From Streptomyces sp. CB01635 (GTDB lineage Bacteria; Actinomycetota; Actinomycetes; Streptomycetales; Streptomycetaceae), in assembly GCF_002803065.1 (NCBI RefSeq), contig NZ_NNBL01000003.1, forward strand, positions 517,461 through 581,460: a DNA stretch of 64,000 nucleotides, read 5' to 3'. A model generated the notes under the pieces. It was not told the origin of the DNA. It did no database searches and worked only from the letters and a program-made list of their open reading frames with translations. Below, piece after piece: positions 1-7,458 of the stretch; the first letter of the stretch is position 1, and every line of letters begins with the position of its first letter. A program made the translations under genes and the position numbers.

Positions 1-1026
1 AAGCGGCCACATGCGGTGCGCGGCGTGTTCGCCTGGCCGGCGGGCCTCGCGGTGCTCATCGCCTCCGTGGCCCTGGCCATCACCATCGGTCCGGCCGACA
101 TCGGCATGACCGATGTCTGGTCCGCCGTGGTCTCCCATCTCGGCCTGGGCGAACCGGAGTTGACCCCCATCCGCGACGGCATCGTGTGGAACCTGCGGCT
201 GCCGCGCACCCTGCTGGCCGCCGTGTGCGGCGCGGGGCTCGCGGTGTGCGGCGCCGTGATGCAGTCGCTGCTGCGCAACCCGCTCGCCGATCCCTTCGTC
301 CTCGGCGTCTCCTCGGGAGCCTCGACCGGCGCGGTCCTGGTCGTCGTACTCGGCGTCGGCGGCGGCGCCCTGTCGGTCTCGGGCGGTGCCTTCCTCGGCG
401 CGGTCGTCTCCTTCGCGCTGGTACTGGCGCTCAGCCAGGCCCTCGGCGGCTCCACCGACCGTGTGGTGCTGTCCGGGGTGGCCGCCATGCAGCTGTTCTC
501 CGCACTCACCTCCGTCGTCGTGCTGACGGCGGCGGACGCCGAGACGACGCGCGGCGTCCTGTTCTGGCTCCTCGGCTCGCTCGGCGGGGCGGGCTGGACC
601 GACGTCCGGATGTGCCTGGTGCTGCTCGTGGCGACGCTCGTGATCTGCGTCGGACACGCCCGTACGCTCGACGCCTTCGCGTTCGGGCAGGACGCCGCCG
701 CGTCCCTCGGCGTGAACGTGGCACGTACGCGTCTGGTCCTGCTGTGCACGACCGCCCTGCTCACGGCGGCACTGGTCAGCTCGGCCGGTGCGATCGGTTT
801 CGTCGGCCTGGTGCTGCCGCACGCGGCGCGGGCCCTGGCCGGTCCGGGGCACGCCCGGCTGCTGCCGGTGACGGCCCTGGCCGGCGCGGTCTTCCTCGTG
901 TGGGTGGACACGCTCGCCCGCACCGTCCTCGACCCGCAGGAGGTGCCGGTCGGTGTGGTGACCTCGCTGATCGGCGTACCGGCCTTCGTCCTCGTCCTGT
1001 ACCGCACCCGGAGCCTGCGCCGATGA
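1..1026 (+). CDS. FecCD/BtuC-family ABC transporter permease (5' end outside window)
   Basis: Inner-membrane permease of an importer for iron-siderophore or corrinoid. The reading frame is open from the first base, with a possible GTG at 16, so the true start probably lies upstream. About 336 residues are visible, close to family length, with many hydrophobic segments. Family signatures are present: LRLPRTLLAA near residue 60, QSLLRNPLADPFVLGVSSGA near 83-102, and GAIGFVGLVLPHAAR near 260, the loop that contacts the ATPase. It overlaps the ATPase gene by four bases (ATGA), so both are co-translated. The substrate-binding protein must lie left of the window. The nearby cobalamin riboswitch hints at corrinoid, but a siderophore is equally possible from sequence. 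Confidence 0.9.
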   Translation, partial: KRPHAVRGVFAWPAGLAVLIASVALAITIGPADIGMTDVWSAVVSHLGLGEPELTPIRDGIVWNLRLPRTLLAAVCGAGLAVCGAVMQSLLRNPLADPFVLGVSSGASTGAVLVVVLGVGGGALSVSGGAFLGAVVSFALVLALSQALGGSTDRVVLSGVAAMQLFSALTSVVVLTAADAETTRGVLFWLLGSLGGAGWTDVRMCLVLLVATLVICVGHARTLDAFAFGQDAAASLGVNVARTRLVLLCTTALLTAALVSSAGAIGFVGLVLPHAARALAGPGHARLLPVTALAGAVFLVWVDTLARTVLDPQEVPVGVVTSLIGVPAFVLVLYRTRSLRR

Positions 1027-1877
1027 CCCAGCCCGCCACCGGCGTACCCGCAACCGGCACACCCGCTCCCGGCCCAGCCACCACCGGCCCAGTCGCCGCC
1101 GACGGGCTGCGGGCCGACCGAGTCCGTCGCGAGACCGGCGGGCACCTCATCCTGGACGGCGTGAGCGTGCACCCGGCCCCCGGAGGCATCACGGGCCTCA
1201 TCGGACCCAACGGCTCGGGCAAGACCACACTCCTGCGGCTGCTCGCGGGCATCCTCACGCCCCAGGCCGGAGTGGTGACCCTGGACGGCTCACCGCTGAG
1301 TACCGTGGGCCGCGGGGAGTTCGCACGCCGCATCGCCGTGGTCGAGCAACAGGCGGACACCCAGGTCGAGTTGACGGTCGACGACGTCGTGCGTCTGGGC
1401 CGCATCCCGCACCGCAGGGCCTGGATGCCCCCGTCGGCTCAGGACGAGGAAGCGGTACGTTCCGCCCTCGCCCGCACCGATCTCACCGACCGCGCGCACC
1501 GGTACTGGCACACCCTGTCCGGCGGCGAGCGCCAGCGCGTCCAGATCGCCCGGGCCCTCGCGCAGCGGCCACGCGAACTCCTCCTGGACGAGCCGACCAA
1601 CCACCTGGACATCCAGCACCAGCTGGACCTCCTCGACCTGCTCGCCGAACTCCGACTGACCAGCGTGATCGCCCTGCACGACCTCAATCTGGCCGCGATG
1701 TACTGCGACCAGCTCGTCGTGCTCAGGCAAGGACGTGTGTTCGCCGCCGGCGCCCCGGAAGACGTACTCACCGAAGACCTCATAGCGAGGGTCTACGGAG
1801 TGCGAGCGACCGTGTTCCCGGCCACCGAGCCGGGGGAGCGCCCGTACATCCGCTTCCTGAGAACGTCCGCTCACTGA
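1023..1877 (+). CDS. ABC transporter ATP-binding protein (FecE/BtuD type)
   Basis: Cytoplasmic ATPase partner of the upstream FecCD permease, 284 residues. Walker A GPNGSGKTT is at residues 61-69, signature LSGGERQRV at 165-173 and Walker B LLLDEPTNHLD from 186. The ATG at 1023 overlaps the permease stop (ATGA), which fixes the start; the frame stays open far upstream but there only shadows the permease. The first ~28 residues are a Pro/Thr/Ala-rich extension before the ABC fold, longer than in most FecE proteins. A strong hairpin follows 60 bases after the stop, so this is the last gene of its operon. Import of a metal chelate or corrinoid is known for the family; the substrate is not readable here. 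Confidence 0.92.
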   Translation: MTQPATGVPATGTPAPGPATTGPVAADGLRADRVRRETGGHLILDGVSVHPAPGGITGLIGPNGSGKTTLLRLLAGILTPQAGVVTLDGSPLSTVGRGEFARRIAVVEQQADTQVELTVDDVVRLGRIPHRRAWMPPSAQDEEAVRSALARTDLTDRAHRYWHTLSGGERQRVQIARALAQRPRELLLDEPTNHLDIQHQLDLLDLLAELRLTSVIALHDLNLAAMYCDQLVVLRQGRVFAAGAPEDVLTEDLIARVYGVRATVFPATEPGERPYIRFLRTSAH

Positions 1878-1937
1878 GACGCCACTGCCATGCCGCGCAC
1901 CGGGGCTGCCATGGCAGCAGCCATGACCAAGACCACT

Positions 1938-1968
1938 GCGCACGGCCCGGTCTTGGCCGTGCGCCCCT
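1938..1968 (+). terminator. Intrinsic terminator after the ABC importer
   Basis: A perfect 10-bp stem GCGCACGGCC / GGCCGTGCGC (1938-1947 and 1955-1964) with a 7-base loop, followed by CCCCTTA. It separates the importer operon from the riboswitch-cbtBA unit. Confidence 0.75.
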
Positions 1969-1989
1969 TACGCGGTACGGTCTGACCGA

Positions 1990-2105
1990 TATTGACGATG
2001 GCAGCGCGGAAGCCGGTGGGAATCCGGCACGGTCGCGCCACTGTGAGACGAGCTACTCGCCCGGACGGGCAAGGACCTCGCGAGTCAGACCCGCAGCTGT
2101 CGTAC
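1990..2105 (+). promoter_or_regulatory. Cobalamin (adenosylcobalamin) riboswitch upstream of cbtB
   Basis: The leader carries the hallmark conserved blocks of the cobalamin riboswitch in order: AGCCGGTGGGAATCCGGC from 2011, GGTCGCGCCACTGTGA around 2031-2046, and the B12-box-like GAGTCAGACCC at 2082-2092. It lies 60 bases before the cbtB start, whose ribosome site is AGAGGAGG at 2138-2145. In known cases cobalamin binding lowers expression downstream, which fits control of a cobalt importer. Exact ends are estimated; I did not fold it. Confidence 0.88.
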
Positions 2106-2152
2106 TTGTGCACCACCGAGATGGGACGCGAACTCCCAGAGGAGGCCCTGCC

Positions 2153-2374
2153 ATGGCGCAGACCGTCGCTCAGCCGACAGCCACCACCCCCGTTCTTCCC
2201 GCAGCGCTGCCCCTGAAGGCGATTGCCCCCTGGGCGGTCTTCTTCGGCATCCTGATGCTGGTCCTTCTCTACTTCGTCGGCGCCGAGCAGGGCGCCACGG
2301 CCGTCGTCTCCGGCGAGGGCGTTCATGAATGGGTGCACGACGCCCGCCACCTGCTCGGCTTCCCCTGCCACTGA
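2153..2374 (+). CDS. cbtB: CbtB family cobalt transporter subunit
   Basis: Small 73-residue membrane protein with one central hydrophobic segment (about residues 24-43) and a C-terminal His-rich tail (GVHEWVHDARHLLGFPCH). This is the diagnostic metal-binding end of CbtB. CbtB is the small partner of CbtA in a proposed B12-regulated cobalt importer. Start ATG 2153 is chosen for the AGAGGAGG site 8 bases upstream; an in-frame ATG at 2108 would lie inside the riboswitch. cbtA begins 20 bases downstream, so the two genes form one riboswitch-controlled operon. Confidence 0.93.
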   Translation: MAQTVAQPTATTPVLPAALPLKAIAPWAVFFGILMLVLLYFVGAEQGATAVVSGEGVHEWVHDARHLLGFPCH

Positions 2375-2394
2375 CGAGGGACGCCGCAAAGCTC

Positions 2395-3153
2395 ATGAAC
2401 TCCGCAACAGTGAGAAATCTTCTCGTACGCGGCATGCTCGCCGGCCTCGGCGCCGGTCTGCTCGCCCTGATCGTCGCCTACCTCCTCGGCGAACCCAGCG
2501 TCGACAGCGCCATCGGCTACGAGGAGGCCCACGCACCCGCGCACCACCACGAGGTCGAACTCGTCAGCCGCAGCATGCAGTCCACCGGCGGCCTCGCCAC
2601 CGGCATCCTGCTCTACGGCATCGCCTTCGGCGGCATAGCCGCCCTCGCGTACTGCTTCGCGCTCGGCCGCGTCGGCCGCTTCACACCCCGGGCCACGGCA
2701 CTCCTGCTCTCCGGCACGGCCCTGCTCGCCGTGTACGTCGTGCCGTTCCTGAAGTACCCCGCCAACCCGCCGTCCGTCGGGGACCCCGGCACCATCAGCA
2801 AGCGCACGACGCTGTACTTCCTGATGATGGTGCTCAGCGTGCTCCTCGCCGTCGCCGCGGTGATCATCGGGAAGCGGCTCGCTCCCCGCCTGGGCACCTG
2901 GTACGCCACTGTGGCCGCGGTCGCGTTCTTCGTCCTCACGATCGGGCTCGCATACGCGTTCCTGCCAGTCATCAACGAGGTGCCGAAGGACTTCCCGGCC
3001 ACGCTGCTGTGGCGGTTCCGCACCTCGGCCCTCGCCATCCAGCTCACCATGTGGACCGGATTCGGCCTGATCTTCGGTGAGCTGGCACAGCGTCAGCTCG
3101 CCCCGCGCACCGAGGCCGTCGCGTCCGGCAGGGCAACTCCCGTACCCCACTGA
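2395..3153 (+). CDS. cbtA: CbtA family cobalt transporter permease subunit
   Basis: 252-residue integral membrane protein with roughly five to six hydrophobic segments. A loop with His residues (EEAHAPAHHHEVE, about residues 42-54) follows the first segment, the expected metal-binding feature of CbtA. It follows cbtB by 20 bases with its own GAGGGA site, so the pair is translated from one riboswitch-controlled message. The ATG at 2395 fits the family N-terminus; the longer frame from 2329 overlaps cbtB and adds non-homologous residues. A strong hairpin with a T-rich tail follows 44 bases after the stop. Cobalt import for corrinoid synthesis is inferred from the family and the riboswitch. Confidence 0.92.
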   Translation: MNSATVRNLLVRGMLAGLGAGLLALIVAYLLGEPSVDSAIGYEEAHAPAHHHEVELVSRSMQSTGGLATGILLYGIAFGGIAALAYCFALGRVGRFTPRATALLLSGTALLAVYVVPFLKYPANPPSVGDPGTISKRTTLYFLMMVLSVLLAVAAVIIGKRLAPRLGTWYATVAAVAFFVLTIGLAYAFLPVINEVPKDFPATLLWRFRTSALAIQLTMWTGFGLIFGELAQRQLAPRTEAVASGRATPVPH

Positions 3154-3196
3154 GAGAACCGCGCCACAGCCCGGACCCAGACAGGCGATCAAGCGC

Positions 3197-3239
3197 AGAG
3201 GGCCGCCGGAACCATCCGGTCGGCCCTCTCGCTTTCTTC
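3197..3239 (+). terminator. Intrinsic terminator after cbtA
   Basis: Stem AGAGGGCCG / CGGCCCTCT (3197-3205 and 3221-3229), 15-base loop that itself contains CCGGA/TCCGG, followed by CGCTTTCTT. It ends the cbtBA message before the small gene at 3257. Confidence 0.7.
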
Positions 3240-3256
3240 CGAGGGCGGAGACCCGC

Positions 3257-3649
3257 GTGGCCAGACACCCCCAACCGCGCCACATCACACTCGGCGGCCG
3301 CGAGGCGGTCGCGCTGACCCTGGAGGAGTACGAGCAACTGATCGCCAGCAGGCGGCAGATCGGCGGTCAGAGCGCGCGTGTACGAGTCCTGGCGCAGCGG
3401 GCGAGGGAGAGCGAGGAGCTGCTGAGGGAGATCGAGTCACTGGTCGGCTGCCCGTCGCACGGGTGCCACGGCCCTAGGGCCCGACGGGGGAGCGGGGGTC
3501 CGGACGGCGAGGCGGACGAACCCGCGGGAGTGACGGAGAGCGACTGCCTGCGATGCGCGCTGGCGGCACTGCTCCTGCGGCACCGGGTATCAACGGGCGT
3601 GCCGCCGGGGGCGGTTGGAGAGGAGTGCTGCTCACCGTCGAGCCAGTAG
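3257..3649 (+). CDS. Small Cys/His-containing coiled-coil protein, function unknown
   Basis: Predicted 130-residue protein starting at GTG 3257 with a GAGGGCGGAG site just upstream. Residues ~10-65 form a charged, probably helical segment with the pattern LTLEEYEQLIASRRQ. The C-terminal half is rich in paired Cys/His (CPSHGCH, CLRC, CC), which could bind a metal. I do not recognise the family. It sits between cbtA and the phosphatase-like gene, which it meets tail to tail with a 31-base gap, so a link to cobalt/corrinoid handling is only positional. A terminator lies between it and cbtA, so it may have its own promoter. Confidence 0.6.
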   Translation: MARHPQPRHITLGGREAVALTLEEYEQLIASRRQIGGQSARVRVLAQRARESEELLREIESLVGCPSHGCHGPRARRGSGGPDGEADEPAGVTESDCLRCALAALLLRHRVSTGVPPGAVGEECCSPSSQ

Positions 3650-3680
3650 GGGCAGCGGTGCGCAGGTGGTCCACTCCGGG

Positions 3681-4271
3681 TCAGCTCCCGGCGCCGTCCT
3701 CCGACGGGCCGAGCGCCCGTCCGAGCCGAATATTCCAGCGCCCGGAGCGCCCGCTGACATCGGTCGCGGTCAGGGGCGGTACGTCGAGCCGCCAGAAGGC
3801 CGATCCGGGCGCGTCGAGGACCGTGACGGCCACCGCCCTCACCACCTCCGGCTCCACAACGGCGAGCGTCCGGCCGTCGAGCTCCGCCGAAGAGTCCAGC
3901 CAGCGAGCGACCCGTGCGCACAGGGCACGTACGGACTCCCCTCCGTGTGGGGCGGCGCCGGGGTCGGAGAGCCAGAGGGCGATGCCGACCGGGTCCTCGG
4001 CGCTCACCTCGTCGAGCGTCAGGCCCCGCCAACGGCCGACGTCCAGCCCGGCCAGCTCCGGGGCCTCGACGGCGACGAGTCCGAGGGCCGTCGCCGTCTC
4101 CCGGCAGCGCTCCGTGGGGGAGACCAGTAGCCGCTCGGCCGCGGGCAGGGTACCGGCCGCCGCCCGGGTCCGTGCCGCGGCGCTCGCGTCGAGCGCACAT
4201 CCGTCATCGAACCGGGCCTCCCGCAGCGACCGGCTCGTGGCGGCAGAGATCAAGGTGACGCGGCTGGTCAC
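3681..4271 (-). CDS. Histidine phosphatase superfamily-like protein lacking catalytic histidines
   Basis: 196-residue protein with the layout of the histidine phosphatase (phosphoglycerate mutase/CobC) fold: SPTERCRETATALGL, then LDVGRWRGLTLDEV, then HGGES, in the usual order. The N-terminal RHG motif is replaced (LISAATSR), and the late beta-strand His is also absent (VVEPEVVRAVAV), so neither phospho-accepting nor partner histidine is visible. Start GTG 4271 is preferred for its AGGACAGGA site 8 bases upstream; an ATG at 4319 is the longer option. Its position beside cbtBA suggests a corrinoid-related role, but enzymatic CobC activity looks unlikely. Confidence 0.75.
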   Translation of the reverse strand: MTSRVTLISAATSRSLREARFDDGCALDASAAARTRAAAGTLPAAERLLVSPTERCRETATALGLVAVEAPELAGLDVGRWRGLTLDEVSAEDPVGIALWLSDPGAAPHGGESVRALCARVARWLDSSAELDGRTLAVVEPEVVRAVAVTVLDAPGSAFWRLDVPPLTATDVSGRSGRWNIRLGRALGPSEDGAGS

Positions 4272-4352
4272 GGGTTCGGTCCTGTCCTTGATGTGTTGGG
4301 CGACCGGGCGACGCGCCATGCCCGCGCGTCCCCCTCGTGGCGCTCCACGCGC

Positions 4353-5537
4353 CTATGAACGCGGCTCGCGCTCCTTCTTGACGGCGCGCAGGACAACGAA
4401 CTTCGGGTCGCTGGCGATGAGTTCACTGTTGCCGAACAGGCGGCGCAGCTTCACGTGGTAGCCGAGGTGGCGGTTGCCGATGACCCACAGCTCACCGCCC
4501 GGGCGCAGCGCGTCGCGGGCGTCGGAGAACATGCGCATGGCCGTGGCGGCGGTCGTCGCCTGGTGCGAATGGAACGGCGGATTGTTCAGGACCAGGTCCG
4601 CACTGCCCGCGGGGAGCTCCGCGAGGCCGTCGCCCACGAGGAACTCCGCCCTCGCCTCGGGGTGTTCCGAGGGGTCGACGTTCGCGCGGTACGTCGCCTC
4701 GGCCGAGGCGACCGCCTGGAAGGACTCGTCCGTGAACACGATCTCGGCGCGCGGGTTCTCCAGCGCCATCGCCGTACCGACGACGCCGTTGCCGCAGCCC
4801 AGGTCCACGACGCGCTCGGCGCCCTCGCTGCGGGGCAGGTGCTGGAGAAGGAACCGGGTGCCGATGTCGAGGCGCTCGGCGCAGAACACCCCGGCGTGAT
4901 TGGTGACGGTCCGGCCCGACACGGGGCCGACGCCGTCGGGCAGGGCGTACCTGTGCGGCCACGGGTTCCGCGGCCGGGCGAGCGCCGGGAACGGCGTGGT
5001 GAAGATGAGCCGCGCCTTCTTCTCGGCGAGGGACGTGCGGGTCGGGCCGATGATCCGTTCGAACAGCTTCAGAGTCGAGGTGTGGATCTCCTTGACCATG
5101 CCGGTCCCGATCACCACGGTGTCTTCGTGGACGGCGGACGCGATGCGGTGCAGCTGGTCCTCGAGGAGCGCCAGGCTCTTGGGGACGCGTACGAGCAGGA
5201 CGTCCACGCGCTCCGGCGGGGCGTCCTGGGTGGTCAGCAGGCGCACGGCGTTCTCGTCGAAGCCGGCCCGGTCGAGGTTGGCGCGGGTCGCGCGCTGCCC
5301 GAGGTAGGAGTCGGAGATCGCGGTCGGCCGGTCGCAGTGCCCGGCCAGGGACGTGGCGAGGGCGCCCCACCGGTCGCCGATCACGACCACCGACCCCGAA
5401 AGATCGGTGGCGCTGTCGGCGAGATGCCGCAGCAGGTACTCGTCCGCGGCATCCCACGCGCGCAGCGGGTCGTGGGAATCCTCGGGGAAGCGGGCGAGGT
5501 CGAACTCGCCCCATGACGTCTCGAAACGGTTACTCAT
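4353..5537 (-). CDS. Class I SAM-dependent rRNA (guanine-N2)-methyltransferase, RsmC/RlmG type
   Basis: 394-residue methyltransferase with two tandem Rossmann-like halves, as in RsmC/RlmG. The N-terminal half is degenerate (VVVIGDRWGALATSL). The C-terminal half has the SAM site VVDLGCGNGVVG near residue 240, acidic FTDES, and the catalytic NPPF loop (VLNNPPFHSHQ) near 317, which is typical for methylation of an exocyclic amine of G. Length matches RlmG (about 380). It would act on ribosomal RNA in the cytoplasm, at 16S G1207 or 23S G1835; the family assignment does not decide which. It stands alone with no obvious operon partner. Confidence 0.85.
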   Translation of the reverse strand: MSNRFETSWGEFDLARFPEDSHDPLRAWDAADEYLLRHLADSATDLSGSVVVIGDRWGALATSLAGHCDRPTAISDSYLGQRATRANLDRAGFDENAVRLLTTQDAPPERVDVLLVRVPKSLALLEDQLHRIASAVHEDTVVIGTGMVKEIHTSTLKLFERIIGPTRTSLAEKKARLIFTTPFPALARPRNPWPHRYALPDGVGPVSGRTVTNHAGVFCAERLDIGTRFLLQHLPRSEGAERVVDLGCGNGVVGTAMALENPRAEIVFTDESFQAVASAEATYRANVDPSEHPEARAEFLVGDGLAELPAGSADLVLNNPPFHSHQATTAATAMRMFSDARDALRPGGELWVIGNRHLGYHVKLRRLFGNSELIASDPKFVVLRAVKKEREPRS

Positions 5538-5629
5538 CGTCCCGCCAGGCTAGCGGAGCCGCAGATCAGCGTGCCGGGGGCGGGGCCGACCGGGGGCCGA
5601 CCGGCCCAGTGGCCGGCCCCGGCCGCGGC

Positions 5630-5980
5630 TCAGGCGTCGCCGAAGTCGCCCGTGAACGCGGCCGCCATCCGCAGATGCGGCCCCGCCTCCTCGTGGCGGC
5701 CCTGGCGCTCCAGGGTGCGGCCCAGCATCAGACGGGCGTAGTGCTCGACCGGGTCACGCTCCACGACCGTGCGCAGCTCGGCCTCGGCGCGGCCCAGCTG
5801 GGCCGAGTGATAGTACGCACGGGCCAGCAGCAGCCGCGCCGCCACCTGCTCGGGGATCTCGGCGACCAGGTCGTCGAGAATCTGCGCCGCGAGCGTGTAC
5901 TCCTTGGCGTCGAAGAACATCCGCGCGCGCTCCCAGCGCTCCGCGGGGGTGCCCTGCGTGTAGTAGTTGATCGTGTTCAC
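5630..5980 (-). CDS. Tetratricopeptide repeat protein
   Basis: 116-residue cytoplasmic protein built almost wholly of TPR helices: repeats around residues 10-40 (AERWERARMFFDAKEYTLAA), 44-77 and 78-110 (YARLMLGRTLERQGRHEEA). Such proteins are adaptors; no catalytic motif is seen. Two adjacent GTG codons (5983 and 5980) follow a GAGGAGG site; 5980 gives the better spacing (8 bases). The frame stays open upstream to 6259 but that part overlaps the divergent pirin gene. The partner is not evident. TPR assignment is secure, function is not. Confidence 0.8.
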   Translation of the reverse strand: MNTINYYTQGTPAERWERARMFFDAKEYTLAAQILDDLVAEIPEQVAARLLLARAYYHSAQLGRAEAELRTVVERDPVEHYARLMLGRTLERQGRHEEAGPHLRMAAAFTGDFGDA

Positions 5981-6104
5981 CACCGGTGCCTCCTCGACCG
6001 CTGTCAACGGCACGGACCCGGCGCATATTCCGTCCTGGTGAGCGCGCGGGTCCACCCGTACGCGTGCCTGACGTGACGGCCGGGACGGGTCTAGGTTGTG
6101 AGCC

Positions 6105-7070
6105 ATGAGCAATCTTGATCGCGAGGCGGTGCCGACCATGTGCGGCGGCCGGGGCTTCGTCGTGGCGGAGCCCGTACGTGAACTCCTCTCCCCCCGGCGC
6201 GTGAAGCTCGGCGAGTCCACCGAGGTCCGCAGGCTGCTTCCGAACCTCGGCCGCCGCATGGTCGGCGCCTGGGCCTTCGTCGATCACTACGGACCCGACG
6301 ACATCGCCGACGAACCCGGCATGCAGGTGCCGCCCCACCCCCACATGGGGCTGCAGACGGTGAGCTGGCTGCACGAGGGGGAGGTCCTGCACCGCGACTC
6401 CACGGGCAGCCTTCAGACGATCAGGCCCCGCGAGCTGGGACTCATGACGTCCGGACGGGCCATCAGCCACTCCGAGGAGAGCCCGCGCCCGCACGCCCGT
6501 TTTCTGCACGGCGCGCAGCTGTGGGTCGCCCTGCCGGACAGCCACCGTCACACGGAACCCCGCTTCGAGCACCACGCCGACCTGCCCCAGGTCACGGCCC
6601 CCGGCCTGAGCGCGACCCTGATCCTCGGCGAGCTCGACGGCGCCGCGTCACCCGGCACGACGTACACGCCCATCGTCGGGGCGGACCTCAGCCTCACGCG
6701 GGGGGCCGATCTCAGCGTCCCCCTCGAACCGGACTTCGAGTACGCGGTCCTGTCCATGTCGGGCGAGGCCCACGTCGACGGCGTCCCTGTCCTGCCCGGC
6801 TCCATGCTCTACCTGGGCTGCGGCCGCACCGAACTCCCCCTGCGCGCCGAGTCGGACGCTTCCCTGATGCTCCTCGGCGGCGAGCCGTTCGAGGAGGAAC
6901 TGATCATGTGGTGGAACTTCATCGGCCGGTCGCAGGACGACATCACCCAGGCCCGGGAGGACTGGATGAGCGGGTCGAGGTTCGGGGAGGTGAAGGGGTA
7001 CGAAGGCGATCCGCTGGCTGCTCCCGAACTGCCGCCTGTGCCACTCAAACCGCGAGGCCGAGTGCGCTGA
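6105..7070 (+). CDS. Pirin family protein (bicupin)
   Basis: 321-residue pirin with both cupin domains. The N-terminal metal site is intact: HPHMGLQTVSWLHEGEVLHR (about residues 79-98) supplies two His, and GRAISHSEESP (about 119-129) supplies the next His and Glu. Pirins of this type bind Fe and have been linked to quercetin dioxygenase activity or redox-dependent regulation; the role here cannot be told. ATG 6105 stands divergent from the TPR gene with about 125 bases between. No co-transcribed neighbour follows for nearly 400 bases. Confidence 0.9.
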   Translation: MSNLDREAVPTMCGGRGFVVAEPVRELLSPRRVKLGESTEVRRLLPNLGRRMVGAWAFVDHYGPDDIADEPGMQVPPHPHMGLQTVSWLHEGEVLHRDSTGSLQTIRPRELGLMTSGRAISHSEESPRPHARFLHGAQLWVALPDSHRHTEPRFEHHADLPQVTAPGLSATLILGELDGAASPGTTYTPIVGADLSLTRGADLSVPLEPDFEYAVLSMSGEAHVDGVPVLPGSMLYLGCGRTELPLRAESDASLMLLGGEPFEEELIMWWNFIGRSQDDITQAREDWMSGSRFGEVKGYEGDPLAAPELPPVPLKPRGRVR

Positions 7071-7458
7071 GCTGCGCGGCGGGTACGGCCGGGCGAGTCA
7101 AGTCCGCCTGCTTCATGGTGAATCGAGAACCCGGACAGACCGCAAGGGCAAGCACCAGCTGTCCCCTTTGTCGCGCGTCGGTGAAGGATGTCCGCAGGGG
7201 ACTTGAGGAAATTCGGCTACTCCCGGGAGATGGAGGCCGTCTGCTGCGATCATCGGATGAGAAAACCTGCAGGGGGGCCGGCGGGAGTGAGTGAGGAGTC
7301 GGCGGGCCGACTGCGGCAGCTGCGTGACCTGACCGGACGGAGCCTGCGCAGAGCCGGCCCGCGCGTGCCGCTCGTGAAAGCGATGAGCGCCGGACCGGGG
7401 TGGGTCCCACACGATCGAGCACTGCATGTATCGAACACTGCTCATGGGGAGATTGATG
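7071..7458. other. 388-bp intergenic stretch without a recognisable gene
   Basis: Both strands contain short open frames, but none has homology-like features, a good ribosome site or the expected codon bias. Composition is slightly less GC-rich than flanking genes. It presumably holds the promoter of the serine hydrolase gene; I could not identify a convincing -35/-10 pair or inverted repeat. Confidence 0.5.
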
